Shown: positions 1 through 5,854 of the stretch, in pieces
Numbering within the stretch: position 1 is the first letter of the stretch
Layout: every line of letters starts with the position of its first letter
NCBI GenBank assembly: GCA_947628885.1
Contig: CANRBO010000001.1
Coordinates: 1 to 42,043 of the forward strand
Reading direction: 5' to 3'
Origin: an uncultured Clostridia bacterium
GTDB taxonomy: Bacteria > Bacillota > Clostridia > TANB77 > CAG-508
Length of the DNA stretch: 42,043 nucleotides
The notes under the pieces: generated by a model
The model's input: the letters and a program-made list of their open reading frames with translations, nothing else
What the model was told of the DNA's origin: nothing
Databases searched by the model: none
Translations under genes and position numbers: made by a program

Positions 1-172
1 AGTCTTCTTCTGACTTCAATATTTTTCTTTCTATTTCTTCATCTAAAAGTTTCTTTTTATATTCTTCCATACTCATAACTACTACATTATTTTTACTATT
101 TTTACTTACTACAATGTCTCCATATTGATTCACTGCTATTTCTATTTCTTTTAAATTTGTTAATTGTTGCAT
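1..172 (-). CDS. Phd/YefM-like antitoxin, C-terminus cut by window edge
   Basis: Reading from ATG at 172 the protein starts MQQLTNLKEIEIAVNQYGDI and continues with a VVVMSMEEYKKKLLDEE stretch. A short N-terminal segment followed by VVVMS-x-EEY is the hallmark of the Phd/YefM antitoxin fold, which binds DNA as a dimer and neutralises a RelE/Doc-type toxin. A good ribosome site (AGAGGTG) lies 7 bases before the ATG. An in-frame ATG near 280 would add about 35 residues but would read across the -10 box and operator-like palindrome at 193-234, so the shorter start is preferred. The end and any toxin partner lie outside the window. Confidence 0.65.
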   Translation of the reverse strand, partial: MQQLTNLKEIEIAVNQYGDIVVSKNSKNNVVVMSMEEYKKKLLDEEIERKILKSEED

Positions 173-192
173 ATCAATACACCTCTCTTTTT

Positions 193-234
193 CTATACTA
201 TTTATAGTATAGCATAAATTTGAATATTTTTGAA
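193..234 (-). promoter_or_regulatory. Antitoxin-proximal promoter with overlapping palindrome
   Basis: On the minus strand: -35 TTCAAA (229-234), 17-base spacer, extended -10 TGC-TATACT (206-211). A perfect 9+9 bp inverted repeat with a 2-base centre (193-212, arms CTATACTAT/ATAGTATAG) covers the -10 and start region. Phd/YefM antitoxins commonly repress their own promoters at such palindromes, so this is a likely autoregulatory operator (inference). Confidence 0.55.
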
Positions 235-367
235 TACTTTTTATTAATTTTATAAATCTATTATTTGTAAATAATTTCATTATATACCATTTCCTCAGCT
301 TTTTCATCTTTAATCTGCCAAAGTAACATGAAATTTAGTAACATTAATTACTGATCAGTTTTGCTAT

Positions 368-396
368 ATTATACTACCATTTTATGGCAGTGTCAA
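368..396 (-). promoter_or_regulatory. Consensus sigma-A promoter, minus strand
   Basis: TTGACA (391-396), exactly 17 bases, TATAAT (368-373), reading left. Both hexamers match consensus perfectly. The spacer holds a small inverted repeat (CCAT-3-ATGG on the minus strand, 378-388). It points at the antitoxin gene and would give a leader of roughly 190 bases, with the second promoter at 193-234 inside it. Confidence 0.65.
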
Positions 397-588
397 TATC
401 TTTTTCCAAAAAATAACAAAAAATGCATAAATTTTTAATTTACACATTTTCTGCTACTTATAAATTCTTTTGACACATAACATTTCCCTATATCCAATTT
501 TCTTTGTTCTTAATTTTATGAGTTTATTAATAAGCTCTCTTTCTGTATACTCTAGCTAGACCTTCTCCGTGATTTACTCTATGATAAC

Positions 589-618
589 AAGTCTTATTGG
601 AAGCTCCCCATAAGACTT
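589..618. repeat. Imperfect palindrome downstream of pilin-like gene 1
   Basis: Arms AAGTCTTAT/ATAAGACTT (9 bp) enclose GGGGAGCTTCC on the minus strand. It lies 27 bases after the stop of the 645-1865 gene. No T-run follows, so it is not a typical intrinsic terminator. The centre matches that of the perfect palindrome after the second pilin-like gene (41663-41692: GGGAAGCTTCCC flanked by TTAT/ATAA). Confidence 0.6.
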
Positions 619-644
619 GACAAGTTCAATTTATTTCATAAGCT

Positions 645-1865
645 CTATTTTACTATGTCATATACTATTTTTGTGTCATTTGATTTTTCCGTATTTTTTT
701 GTAATTTTACATCTTTTTCTAAGCATACCAAAGGACGTAAGCCCCAGCCTCCGTAATATTCCCAGCCACGTATGTGGCTGTTATAGTTCACGGCCATTAC
801 ATGGCTACTGTCATTAGCAGAAGGTGATGCCAACCAATAGCCAGAGCAGTTGCCCATCACTCCATTTGCAGTTACATTTGAAATAGTCGTGTGTGGAAAA
901 AATACTGGATAATCTTTGCCTAATTTTGTCAAATTAGCCAAAGGACTATCTAATGTTCCGTTCAGATAGACTCCATACCTATTCTTTGTCTCTTTTTCTA
1001 TTCCCCAATAATATCCACTTCCACTGGTACTTGCTCCATTTGCATATATCTTTTTTAGATTATTAATTGTATCTGTCTCATCTACCACTTGATTCCATGC
1101 TTTACACCACATCTCTAATGTTGGTCCTCCGATTGCCACTTCTCCATAATATACTTTATTTACAAATCCTGACCAATTATCTGTATTCAATAATGTTGAT
1201 GTAGCTGCTGAATTTGGGTTATCGCTTTTACTACTTAAGTCATATCCTTCATGCATAAACAATTTTATTGGATTAGGATTTAATTTGTCTAATGGTTGAT
1301 ATGCAGGTGCACTACTTCCCCAATATGCTGACAATGTTCCATATCCTTCACCTGTTGCACGTCTCAAACCTGTGTTACTTTCTCCTTCTTCTGTTTCTGC
1401 CACAACACCTTTTAATGCACTATGATTCATTGGAACATAGTCTGCTGCTATTAAGTAAATTCTACCTTTTACATCATCACTATCATTTGTATCTGAACCA
1501 CCTACATAAAATAGTTTCCAATCACTTGTTTCTGAGTTTCCGTCTAAATCTACTCCATAATTTACGTAACTTCCATAATATTTCTTTGGATTTTCGCTTA
1601 ATTCTTCTGCTGTTAGCTTATGCATTGATTCTCTTACATCTTCTATTGTATTTGTTACTGTATCTAAATAATACTCTTCATTGCTTTGTGCATTTTTGTA
1701 TTTGTCTGTTGCTTTTTTTGCCATACTTATTAATCCATTATCTCCTAAACTTAATCTTAAAGCAACTCCTGCTAAGATTAACATTATGACTATGGTAACT
1801 ACTAAAGCAACTAATGTTACACCATGCTCTTTCAATTCTTGATTTTTCATTTGTTTTAATTTCAT
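645..1865 (-). CDS. Type IV pilin-like protein with C-terminal lectin-like domain (copy 1)
   Basis: 406 residues. The N-terminus has a basic leader ending in G15, then VTLVALVVTIVIMLILAGVA and GDNGLI. This is a prepilin-type cleavage/methylation motif plus hydrophobic helix, but Ala replaces the usual Glu at mature position 5. The long C-terminal part ends …YWLASPSA…GGWGLRPLVCLEKDVKL, resembling the C-type-lectin/formylglycine-generating-enzyme-like domains (G-x-RP-V near the end) used by DGR target proteins and DUF6273-like proteins. It probably sits on the cell surface or in a pilus-like fibre. The ribosome site GAGGAGG lies 8 bases before ATG 1865. Expression is likely controlled by the leader at 2004-2220. 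No prepilin peptidase or pilus motor is in the window. Surface function is inference. Confidence 0.75.
   Translation of the reverse strand: MKLKQMKNQELKEHGVTLVALVVTIVIMLILAGVALRLSLGDNGLISMAKKATDKYKNAQSNEEYYLDTVTNTIEDVRESMHKLTAEELSENPKKYYGSYVNYGVDLDGNSETSDWKLFYVGGSDTNDSDDVKGRIYLIAADYVPMNHSALKGVVAETEEGESNTGLRRATGEGYGTLSAYWGSSAPAYQPLDKLNPNPIKLFMHEGYDLSSKSDNPNSAATSTLLNTDNWSGFVNKVYYGEVAIGGPTLEMWCKAWNQVVDETDTINNLKKIYANGASTSGSGYYWGIEKETKNRYGVYLNGTLDSPLANLTKLGKDYPVFFPHTTISNVTANGVMGNCSGYWLASPSANDSSHVMAVNYNSHIRGWEYYGGWGLRPLVCLEKDVKLQKNTEKSNDTKIVYDIVK
732..818 (-). other. Candidate DGR variable region in pilin-like gene 1
   Basis: 87 bases from the GCT-AAT-GAC codons to the CGT-CCT of GLRP. By hand count 44/87 are G or C (about 51%), far above the flanking sequence. 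Eleven codons are NNC (GAC, AGC, GCC, AAC, AAC, AGC, CAC, GGC, TAC, GGC, GGC), all reachable from AAC by changing only the adenines. It aligns without gaps over 33 codons with the corresponding stretch of the second pilin gene. No template repeat or reverse transcriptase is visible, so any DGR would act from elsewhere. Confidence 0.5.
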
Positions 1866-1924
1866 TTTGGTTTCCTCCTCAATTTTTTTATTACTATTTA
1901 TTAATTAATGATTAATGTTTTATA

Positions 1925-1998
1925 TATCTTAAAAATATTATATTTGACAGTGTCCGCACTAACTTTCAACAGAAGTGTTTGAAATAAATTTCATGCAC
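1925..1998 (+). repeat. Degenerate, truncated copy of the foldback repeat
   Basis: Resembles the left half of the element at 2735-2932: terminal ATCTTAAAAATATTAT, then a GTGTCCGC block, then TTGAAATAAATTTCAT. Clearly diverged and without the right terminus. It lies between the leader terminator and the start of pilin-like gene 1. Confidence 0.5.
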
Positions 1999-2003
1999 AA
2001 ATA

Positions 2004-2043
2004 AAAGCCACATATTTTAGTTCTCACTAAAATACATAGCTTT
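2004..2043 (-). terminator. Leader (attenuator) terminator upstream of pilin-like gene 1
   Basis: Two 18-base arms (2004-2021 and 2026-2043) pair around a 4-base loop, with two G-U/mismatch positions, followed on the minus strand by TTTTATTT. It lies between the leader ORF (2076-2141) and the pilin start at 1865, so it would cut off transcription before the gene. It is similar in position to the hairpin at 40287-40349 in the second pilin locus. Confidence 0.65.
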
Positions 2044-2075
2044 GATTTCTATGTTTCCATTTATTTCTATTAATT

Positions 2076-2141
2076 TTAAACTATTTGTGTGTGTGTGTGT
2101 GTGTGTGTGTGTACTCTCGCAAGGCTTTCAAGCTTTTTCAT
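2076..2141 (-). CDS. Leader ORF containing a (CA)13 tract
   Basis: ATG at 2141 has a ribosome site AAGGAG 10 bases upstream. The 21-residue product is MKKLESLARV, then four His-Thr pairs, then QIV and stop. The His-Thr pairs come from the CA-repeat. The stop lies 33 bases before the terminator hairpin. It is homologous in layout and sequence (ATTAAAGAA, A/G-rich ribosome site, GATGA, GAAAGCCTTG, GTA before the repeat) to the leader at 40202-40261. Losing one CA unit puts the ORF in a frame open through the left hairpin arm and loop, stopping at the AAC-TAA junction. The frame gained by adding one unit stops at once. No function as a peptide is claimed; a regulatory leader is the most likely reading. 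Confidence 0.55.
   Translation of the reverse strand: MKKLESLARVHTHTHTHTQIV
2086..2112. repeat. Dinucleotide tract, 13 GT/CA units
   Basis: A 27-base uninterrupted TG/CA run inside the leader ORF. Such tracts are uncommon in bacteria and prone to slipped-strand changes in unit number. Each change of one unit shifts the leader reading frame by two bases. Confidence 0.9.
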
Positions 2142-2191
2142 CTTTTGATTTCTCCTTCTTTAATTAAATTTTTCTTTTTATTACTACACTT

Positions 2192-2220
2192 ATACTATCA
2201 CATCATTTTTACTTTTTCAA
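2192..2220 (-). promoter_or_regulatory. Promoter of the pilin-like gene 1 leader
   Basis: Minus strand: TTGAAA (2215-2220), 17 bases, TAGTAT (2192-2197), with TG one base before the -10 (extended -10). The start would fall about 45 bases before the leader ATG. Confidence 0.5.
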
Positions 2221-2326
2221 CTATTATTTTATTACATTTGCATTACATAATAACTATCAGCATAGCCAAAAATCAACAGAACAATCCCCAAATGCACAAA
2301 GTAATGAAATGGCATTATTCAAAAAA

Positions 2327-2695
2327 TTATTCATTAAAAGTAGCTACTACACTGGCAATTGCATACTCTTTAAGATGAGATATACTCACATCAATCTCTG
2401 CACATTTTATATCAATGTCAATAAAGTTAATGTATGGCCTACCACTGTCATCATTTAATATCTCCACATTTTTCCATGAAATAGAATATTTATCTTGCAG
2501 ATACTTTGATATTGCCTTAAAGCACGCTTCCTTTGCTGCAAATCTTGCAGCGTAATGCTGATACTTTGCACTTTTTTTACTTTCACAGTATGCAATTTCT
2601 TTATCAGTGAACACAGTGTGTGCAAATTTTGCATTTTCAAAAGCATCTTTTATTCTATTAACTTCAATTATATCTGTACCAATTGTAGTTTTCAT
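2327..2695 (-). CDS. acpS: Holo-[acyl-carrier-protein] synthase
   Basis: 122 residues, normal for AcpS. It transfers 4'-phosphopantetheine from CoA to the serine of apo-ACP, activating it for fatty-acid synthesis in the cytoplasm. Visible family motifs: N-terminal GTDIIEVNRI (Mg-binding Asp), FTDKEIAYC, then ARFAAKEACFKA with the catalytic Glu/Lys, and a C-terminal VSISHLKEYA-x-A. The ribosome site AGGA lies just before ATG 2695; a nearer upstream ATG is out of frame. Its 5' side abuts a foldback repeat (2735-2932), and the pilin leader promoter follows about 110 bases downstream. Confidence 0.93.
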   Translation of the reverse strand: MKTTIGTDIIEVNRIKDAFENAKFAHTVFTDKEIAYCESKKSAKYQHYAARFAAKEACFKAISKYLQDKYSISWKNVEILNDDSGRPYINFIDIDIKCAEIDVSISHLKEYAIASVVATFNE

Positions 2696-2734
2696 TTCAT
2701 TTTCCTATTTTTATATAATTAAATTTTAAATTAA

Positions 2735-2932
2735 TTAATCTTAAAAATATTATAGTTAAAGCGTCCGCGCAGCGCTCAACCGGAGCGTTAGCGTAGGGCG
2801 AATGAAGCAAATTTCATACAAGCGCCGAATGGCATTATGTAAGCTTTATGAAGTAAATTAACTGCAAAGCCATGAAGGCATTACGAAATTTGCGACAGCA
2901 AGGCGCATAAACTATAATATTTTTAAGATTAA
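2735..2932 (+). mobile_element. MITE-like foldback element, copy A (198 bp)
   Basis: Bounded by perfect 23-bp terminal inverted repeats (2735-2757 and 2910-2932; outer end TTAATCTTAAAAATATTA). The interior is much more GC-rich than the surroundings (GCGTCCGCGCAGCG, CGGAGCGTTAGCGTAGGGCG) and carries several related AT/GC blocks such as GAAGCAAATTTCATA and GCATTACGAAATTTGC. No transposase fits inside. A second full-length copy lies inverted at 29414-29613, and partial copies at 2945-3048 and 1925-1998. I see no clear target-site duplication. Confidence 0.65.
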
Positions 2933-2944
2933 GAATAATTATAA

Positions 2945-3048
2945 TTAATCTAAAATGTTATAGTTGCAGCGTCCGTGCTAGACTCCAACCAGAGCGTTAG
3001 CGTAGGGCGCTTGAAGCAAATTTCATACAAGCGCTTGAAGTAATTTTA
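2945..3048 (+). repeat. Half copy of the foldback element, copy B
   Basis: Begins like copy A (TTAATCTAAAATGTTATAGTT), continues with AGCGTCCGTGC, AGAGCGTTAGCGTAGGGCG and GAAGCAAATTTCATACAAGCG, then ends. It abuts the end of the 3054-3836 gene, whose stop lies just past the repeat. The direct A-B arrangement suggests partial duplication or a second insertion followed by deletion. Confidence 0.6.
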
Positions 3049-3053
3049 TATAT

Positions 3054-3836
3054 CTATATATCCAACCCATTAATTAAAATGATTATTCCAATTATTATAA
3101 ATACCACCAACAGAACTATTTCAAATCTTTTATATGTCATATTTTCATTTAGCTTATTATTTTTATATAGCAAATCAAATTGATTTTCTACTGTAACATA
3201 TACCTTATCTAATTTAAGCTTTTCCCTTAATGTGTCGCAGAATTTATCTTTATCTGTTTCTGTTACAGCATATACTTGTTGTGAGAATTCTACATAACTA
3301 TTTCTTGCTCTGTCGAACATATTTGGAAATTGTAATTCTTTATTTACCTTATTTAAATATATTAATTTATACAATTCTAATACTTGTGCATACAAATGCT
3401 CTTCTTTACTGTCTTTTAGCTCATACGCATCTTCTGATCTTAGATTAATTTCTTCCATTTCTTGTGTTTCTTCATATTTTGTTAATTTCTTTACAACTGC
3501 TACATTATCAGTAATTGCAAAGCATACACCTGTATTAAAGCATATTACTATATTTTTATCTTTTTCGAATACATTGCAATTATAAGTGCTACAAATTGCA
3601 GCTTTTAAGTCATTTCCTAAACTATTATATTCTGCTATTACTTCTTTTGCGTTCATATTAAATGACCAAAACAAATATTCTCTAATACTTGGCATAAAAT
3701 AATCATACACTGATTTATTCTTTTTCTTGTCAAATATTTTTAATTTGTACTTATCTTCTAACAAAAGCTCATAATATCCTGATATTCTTTTTTCATCAAT
3801 TAAATATGGATAAATCTTAATTTTCTTTTGTTCCAT
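3054..3836 (-). CDS. Unknown protein with C-terminal membrane anchor
   Basis: 260 residues, not recognised. The first ~235 residues are soluble, charged and mixed alpha/beta in character, starting MEQKKIKIYPYLIDEKRI. The C-terminus is a single hydrophobic segment (about 238-257, IVLLVVFIIIGIIILI) followed by NGLDI, so it is probably a tail-anchored cytoplasmic protein. The ribosome site AAGGAGA lies 7 bases before ATG 3836. It lies alone between two foldback-repeat copies and the WG-repeat gene, all on the same strand. No catalytic motif was recognised. Confidence 0.65.
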   Translation of the reverse strand: MEQKKIKIYPYLIDEKRISGYYELLLEDKYKLKIFDKKKNKSVYDYFMPSIREYLFWSFNMNAKEVIAEYNSLGNDLKAAICSTYNCNVFEKDKNIVICFNTGVCFAITDNVAVVKKLTKYEETQEMEEINLRSEDAYELKDSKEEHLYAQVLELYKLIYLNKVNKELQFPNMFDRARNSYVEFSQQVYAVTETDKDKFCDTLREKLKLDKVYVTVENQFDLLYKNNKLNENMTYKRFEIVLLVVFIIIGIIILINGLDI

Positions 3837-4025
3837 TTCACATTCTCCTTGTATAATTTTTTATAAATTTTTTAATACATATTTTATAAACACATTTTTT
3901 ATTTCATTTAGTTTTTTCAAGGATTTCATATAAATCATTACTTTTACATAATAAATTCCATTCCTTTCTCGCTTCGCTCGGAAGGCACACATAGGTATGA
4001 AAGATTGATTTTTTCAAACTAATCA

Positions 4026-5549
4026 CTATTCATTTACATCTGTGTAATAATTTGCGTTTAGGTCAGGTGCCAAATGCCATTTATTTATGAAACTTATTAC
4101 CGTGTTCTGACTAAAATTATATTTTGGTTCTACAATTACTTTTCCTGATGCATCAATTGCTCCCCATTTTCCGTCTTTCTTTACTGCTGAGAATCCATAA
4201 TCATTTTGTTCTGTTGCATCGTCATATATATAGTCAACTACTACTATTCCATTTTTGTCTACAAATCCGTATTTATTATTATTTTTTGATAGGAATAATG
4301 TATTACTTGATAGTACATCTTTTACATTTTTTTCCTCTAACTTGAAATTATAATACTTATATTCTCCGTTTTGTCTTACTTTAATATATCCGAGATTTGT
4401 ATTAATTTCTGATAATATGCCTGAACAATTTACAACAAATGATTCATCAAGTAAGTCTACTTCTCCGTTTTCTTTTTCCGCTTCTATAAATCCTTCTTCA
4501 CTAGAAAATGATATATTGTTATATATATAATCAACTTGAACTTTACCAGTTATATCGATTATTCCATATTTTCCGTCCTTTTTTGCGATATAATTTCCTT
4601 CAAATAGATATTTCAAATCTTGATATTCTTGTGGTATTACGCTTTCTCCTGATGAGGAAATAACACCATATTTATCATTAGATTTTACTATTATATTACT
4701 GTTGTCAATACTAACTGCTTCACTAAATCCATTTTTTAGCTTTATTAAACCATTTGAATCAACTAATTCAATATCATTTTCTTCTTTTACAATATACATT
4801 TCACTACCATAAATATGCATTATTTCTGTATATTTACAATCTAATATCTGCTTTCTATTATAATTTATTAATCCATATTTACCGCTTTCATTTTTTACAA
4901 TATAGCCGTCTTCATATTTATCTGTTAATGCTATTATATCAGCATATTCGTTTTCAATAATTACACTTCCACTATTGTCGACTAATCCTTTTTTTCCGTC
5001 TTTTTCTGTGACAAAACTTTTTGTTACATTTTTTAGAGGAGTTATTGAGCTATATTCAGGAGATAACAATTCTTTGCCATTAAAATTAATTAGACCATAC
5101 TTTCCGTCTCTTTCAACTTTTAATACGCTTGTGTCATAGAATACATTTCCATTGTTATCTATATTTTGCATGGCTTCAACGTTATCATATGATGTGAATA
5201 ATTTAGTTGAATTGGCATCTATGGCAAAAGACTGATATGTATTATTTTCTGTGTCTACATTTTCTTGACAGATAAATATTGCCTTAGTTGGGTCAGGTAT
5301 TACAATCATGTTATCATATTCTGCACTAACTATTATTTCGCCTTTTGAATTAATTACACCCCATTTATCATTTGTTGATACAACTAAATATGAATTTGCT
5401 ACATTTTTTGTTTCAACTTTACTTTTTAGATTTGGGAAATTAATCATTAGCACGATTATCATTACTATAACTGCTAAAACAAGTACAGTGGCAACAACTT
5501 TTTTCACATTAAGTTTTCTTTCACCGTCATATCTCTTTCCTCTTCCCAT
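4026..5549 (-). CDS. WG-repeat protein with N-terminal membrane anchor
   Basis: 507 residues. A short basic N-terminus is followed by one membrane helix (about 18-37, VVATVLVLAVIVMIIVLM), then an extracytoplasmic repeat region. At least eight units follow the WG-repeat pattern (K-W/Y-G-x-I/V-x-x-x-G-x-x-x-x-x-x-Y-D/E), for example KWGVINSKGEIIVSAEYDNM and, near the end, KWGAIDASGKVIVEPKYN. WG repeats form beta-rich surface domains of mostly unknown role in Firmicutes. The ribosome site is weak (AGAGAAG). It has its own promoter at 5681-5709, so it is probably not co-transcribed with spoIIE. Confidence 0.8.
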   Translation of the reverse strand: MGRGKRYDGERKLNVKKVVATVLVLAVIVMIIVLMINFPNLKSKVETKNVANSYLVVSTNDKWGVINSKGEIIVSAEYDNMIVIPDPTKAIFICQENVDTENNTYQSFAIDANSTKLFTSYDNVEAMQNIDNNGNVFYDTSVLKVERDGKYGLINFNGKELLSPEYSSITPLKNVTKSFVTEKDGKKGLVDNSGSVIIENEYADIIALTDKYEDGYIVKNESGKYGLINYNRKQILDCKYTEIMHIYGSEMYIVKEENDIELVDSNGLIKLKNGFSEAVSIDNSNIIVKSNDKYGVISSSGESVIPQEYQDLKYLFEGNYIAKKDGKYGIIDITGKVQVDYIYNNISFSSEEGFIEAEKENGEVDLLDESFVVNCSGILSEINTNLGYIKVRQNGEYKYYNFKLEEKNVKDVLSSNTLFLSKNNNKYGFVDKNGIVVVDYIYDDATEQNDYGFSAVKKDGKWGAIDASGKVIVEPKYNFSQNTVISFINKWHLAPDLNANYYTDVNE

Positions 5550-5680
5550 ACTTCTCTTATAGCATATACATTAAACTTGATATACTATAATCTCCTTTCT
5601 TAACTTAGATTTTGCACTTTATATACACATTTTGTAAATATGTGAAATTACAAATCTAAGGAATAATTTTCGTCAATTAT

Positions 5681-5709
5681 AATATATCAAGTTTTTACAT
5701 TTTTTTCAA
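5681..5709 (-). promoter_or_regulatory. Promoter of the WG-repeat gene
   Basis: Minus strand TTGAAA (5704-5709), 17 bases, TATATT (5681-5686). The start would lie about 125 bases before the ATG at 5549. An AAGGAGA at about 5597, far from the ATG, may belong to a tiny non-functional ORF. Confidence 0.45.
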
Positions 5710-5774
5710 TAGAAAAATTGAAATTTCATAATATTAATTTTTGTTGCCAAATTATTACAATAGCCAACTTTCAG

Positions 5775-5818
5775 TATTTTTCTTTATTAAAGCCATTATC
5801 TGTAACATATTATTTTCA
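5775..5818. repeat. Short dispersed repeat, copy 1
   Basis: TCTTTATTAAAGCCATTATC-TGTAAC and flanking T-rich bases recur at 40016-40059 as TCTTTATTAAAACCATTATCCTGTAAC. They differ by one substitution and one inserted base over about 27 bases. Function unknown. Confidence 0.5.
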
Positions 5819-5854
5819 AAGAAATCCTCTTTAAAAATAATATCTAATAACATA

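Larger units (their letters stand above)
173..644. other. Intergenic region with promoters and remnants
   Basis: No convincing gene. It holds the two minus-strand promoters for the antitoxin (193-234, 368-396) and an imperfect hairpin (589-618) downstream of the pilin-like gene. A short GC-richer stretch at 527-597 reads, on the minus strand, as about 20 residues (…VNHGEGLARVYRKRAY then stop). That stretch looks like a decayed coding fragment that I cannot identify. Confidence 0.5.
5550..5854. other. Intergenic region between WG-repeat gene and spoIIE
   Basis: 305 bases with no gene. It holds the WG-gene promoter (5681-5709) and a short dispersed repeat (5775-5818). I see no clear terminator for spoIIE. 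Confidence 0.5.

Noticed and set aside
263..329. Short minus-strand ORF (MLLWQIKDEKAEEM…) in the antitoxin leader
   Set aside because: No ribosome site; 22 codons in AT-rich sequence is unremarkable.
527..597. Possible coding remnant …VNHGEGLARVYRKRAY
   Set aside because: Short, no start, and I cannot assign a family; mentioned only in the intergenic entry.
2085..2378. Plus-strand ORF starting with a Cys-Val repeat
   Set aside because: It is the antisense of the (CA)13 leader and of the acpS 3' end, with no ribosome site; low-complexity artefact.
2789..2845. Small ORF (MKQISYKRRMALCKLYEVN) inside foldback copy A
   Set aside because: Present in copy C with amino-acid changes, but no ribosome site and embedded in an inverted-repeat element; probably non-coding.
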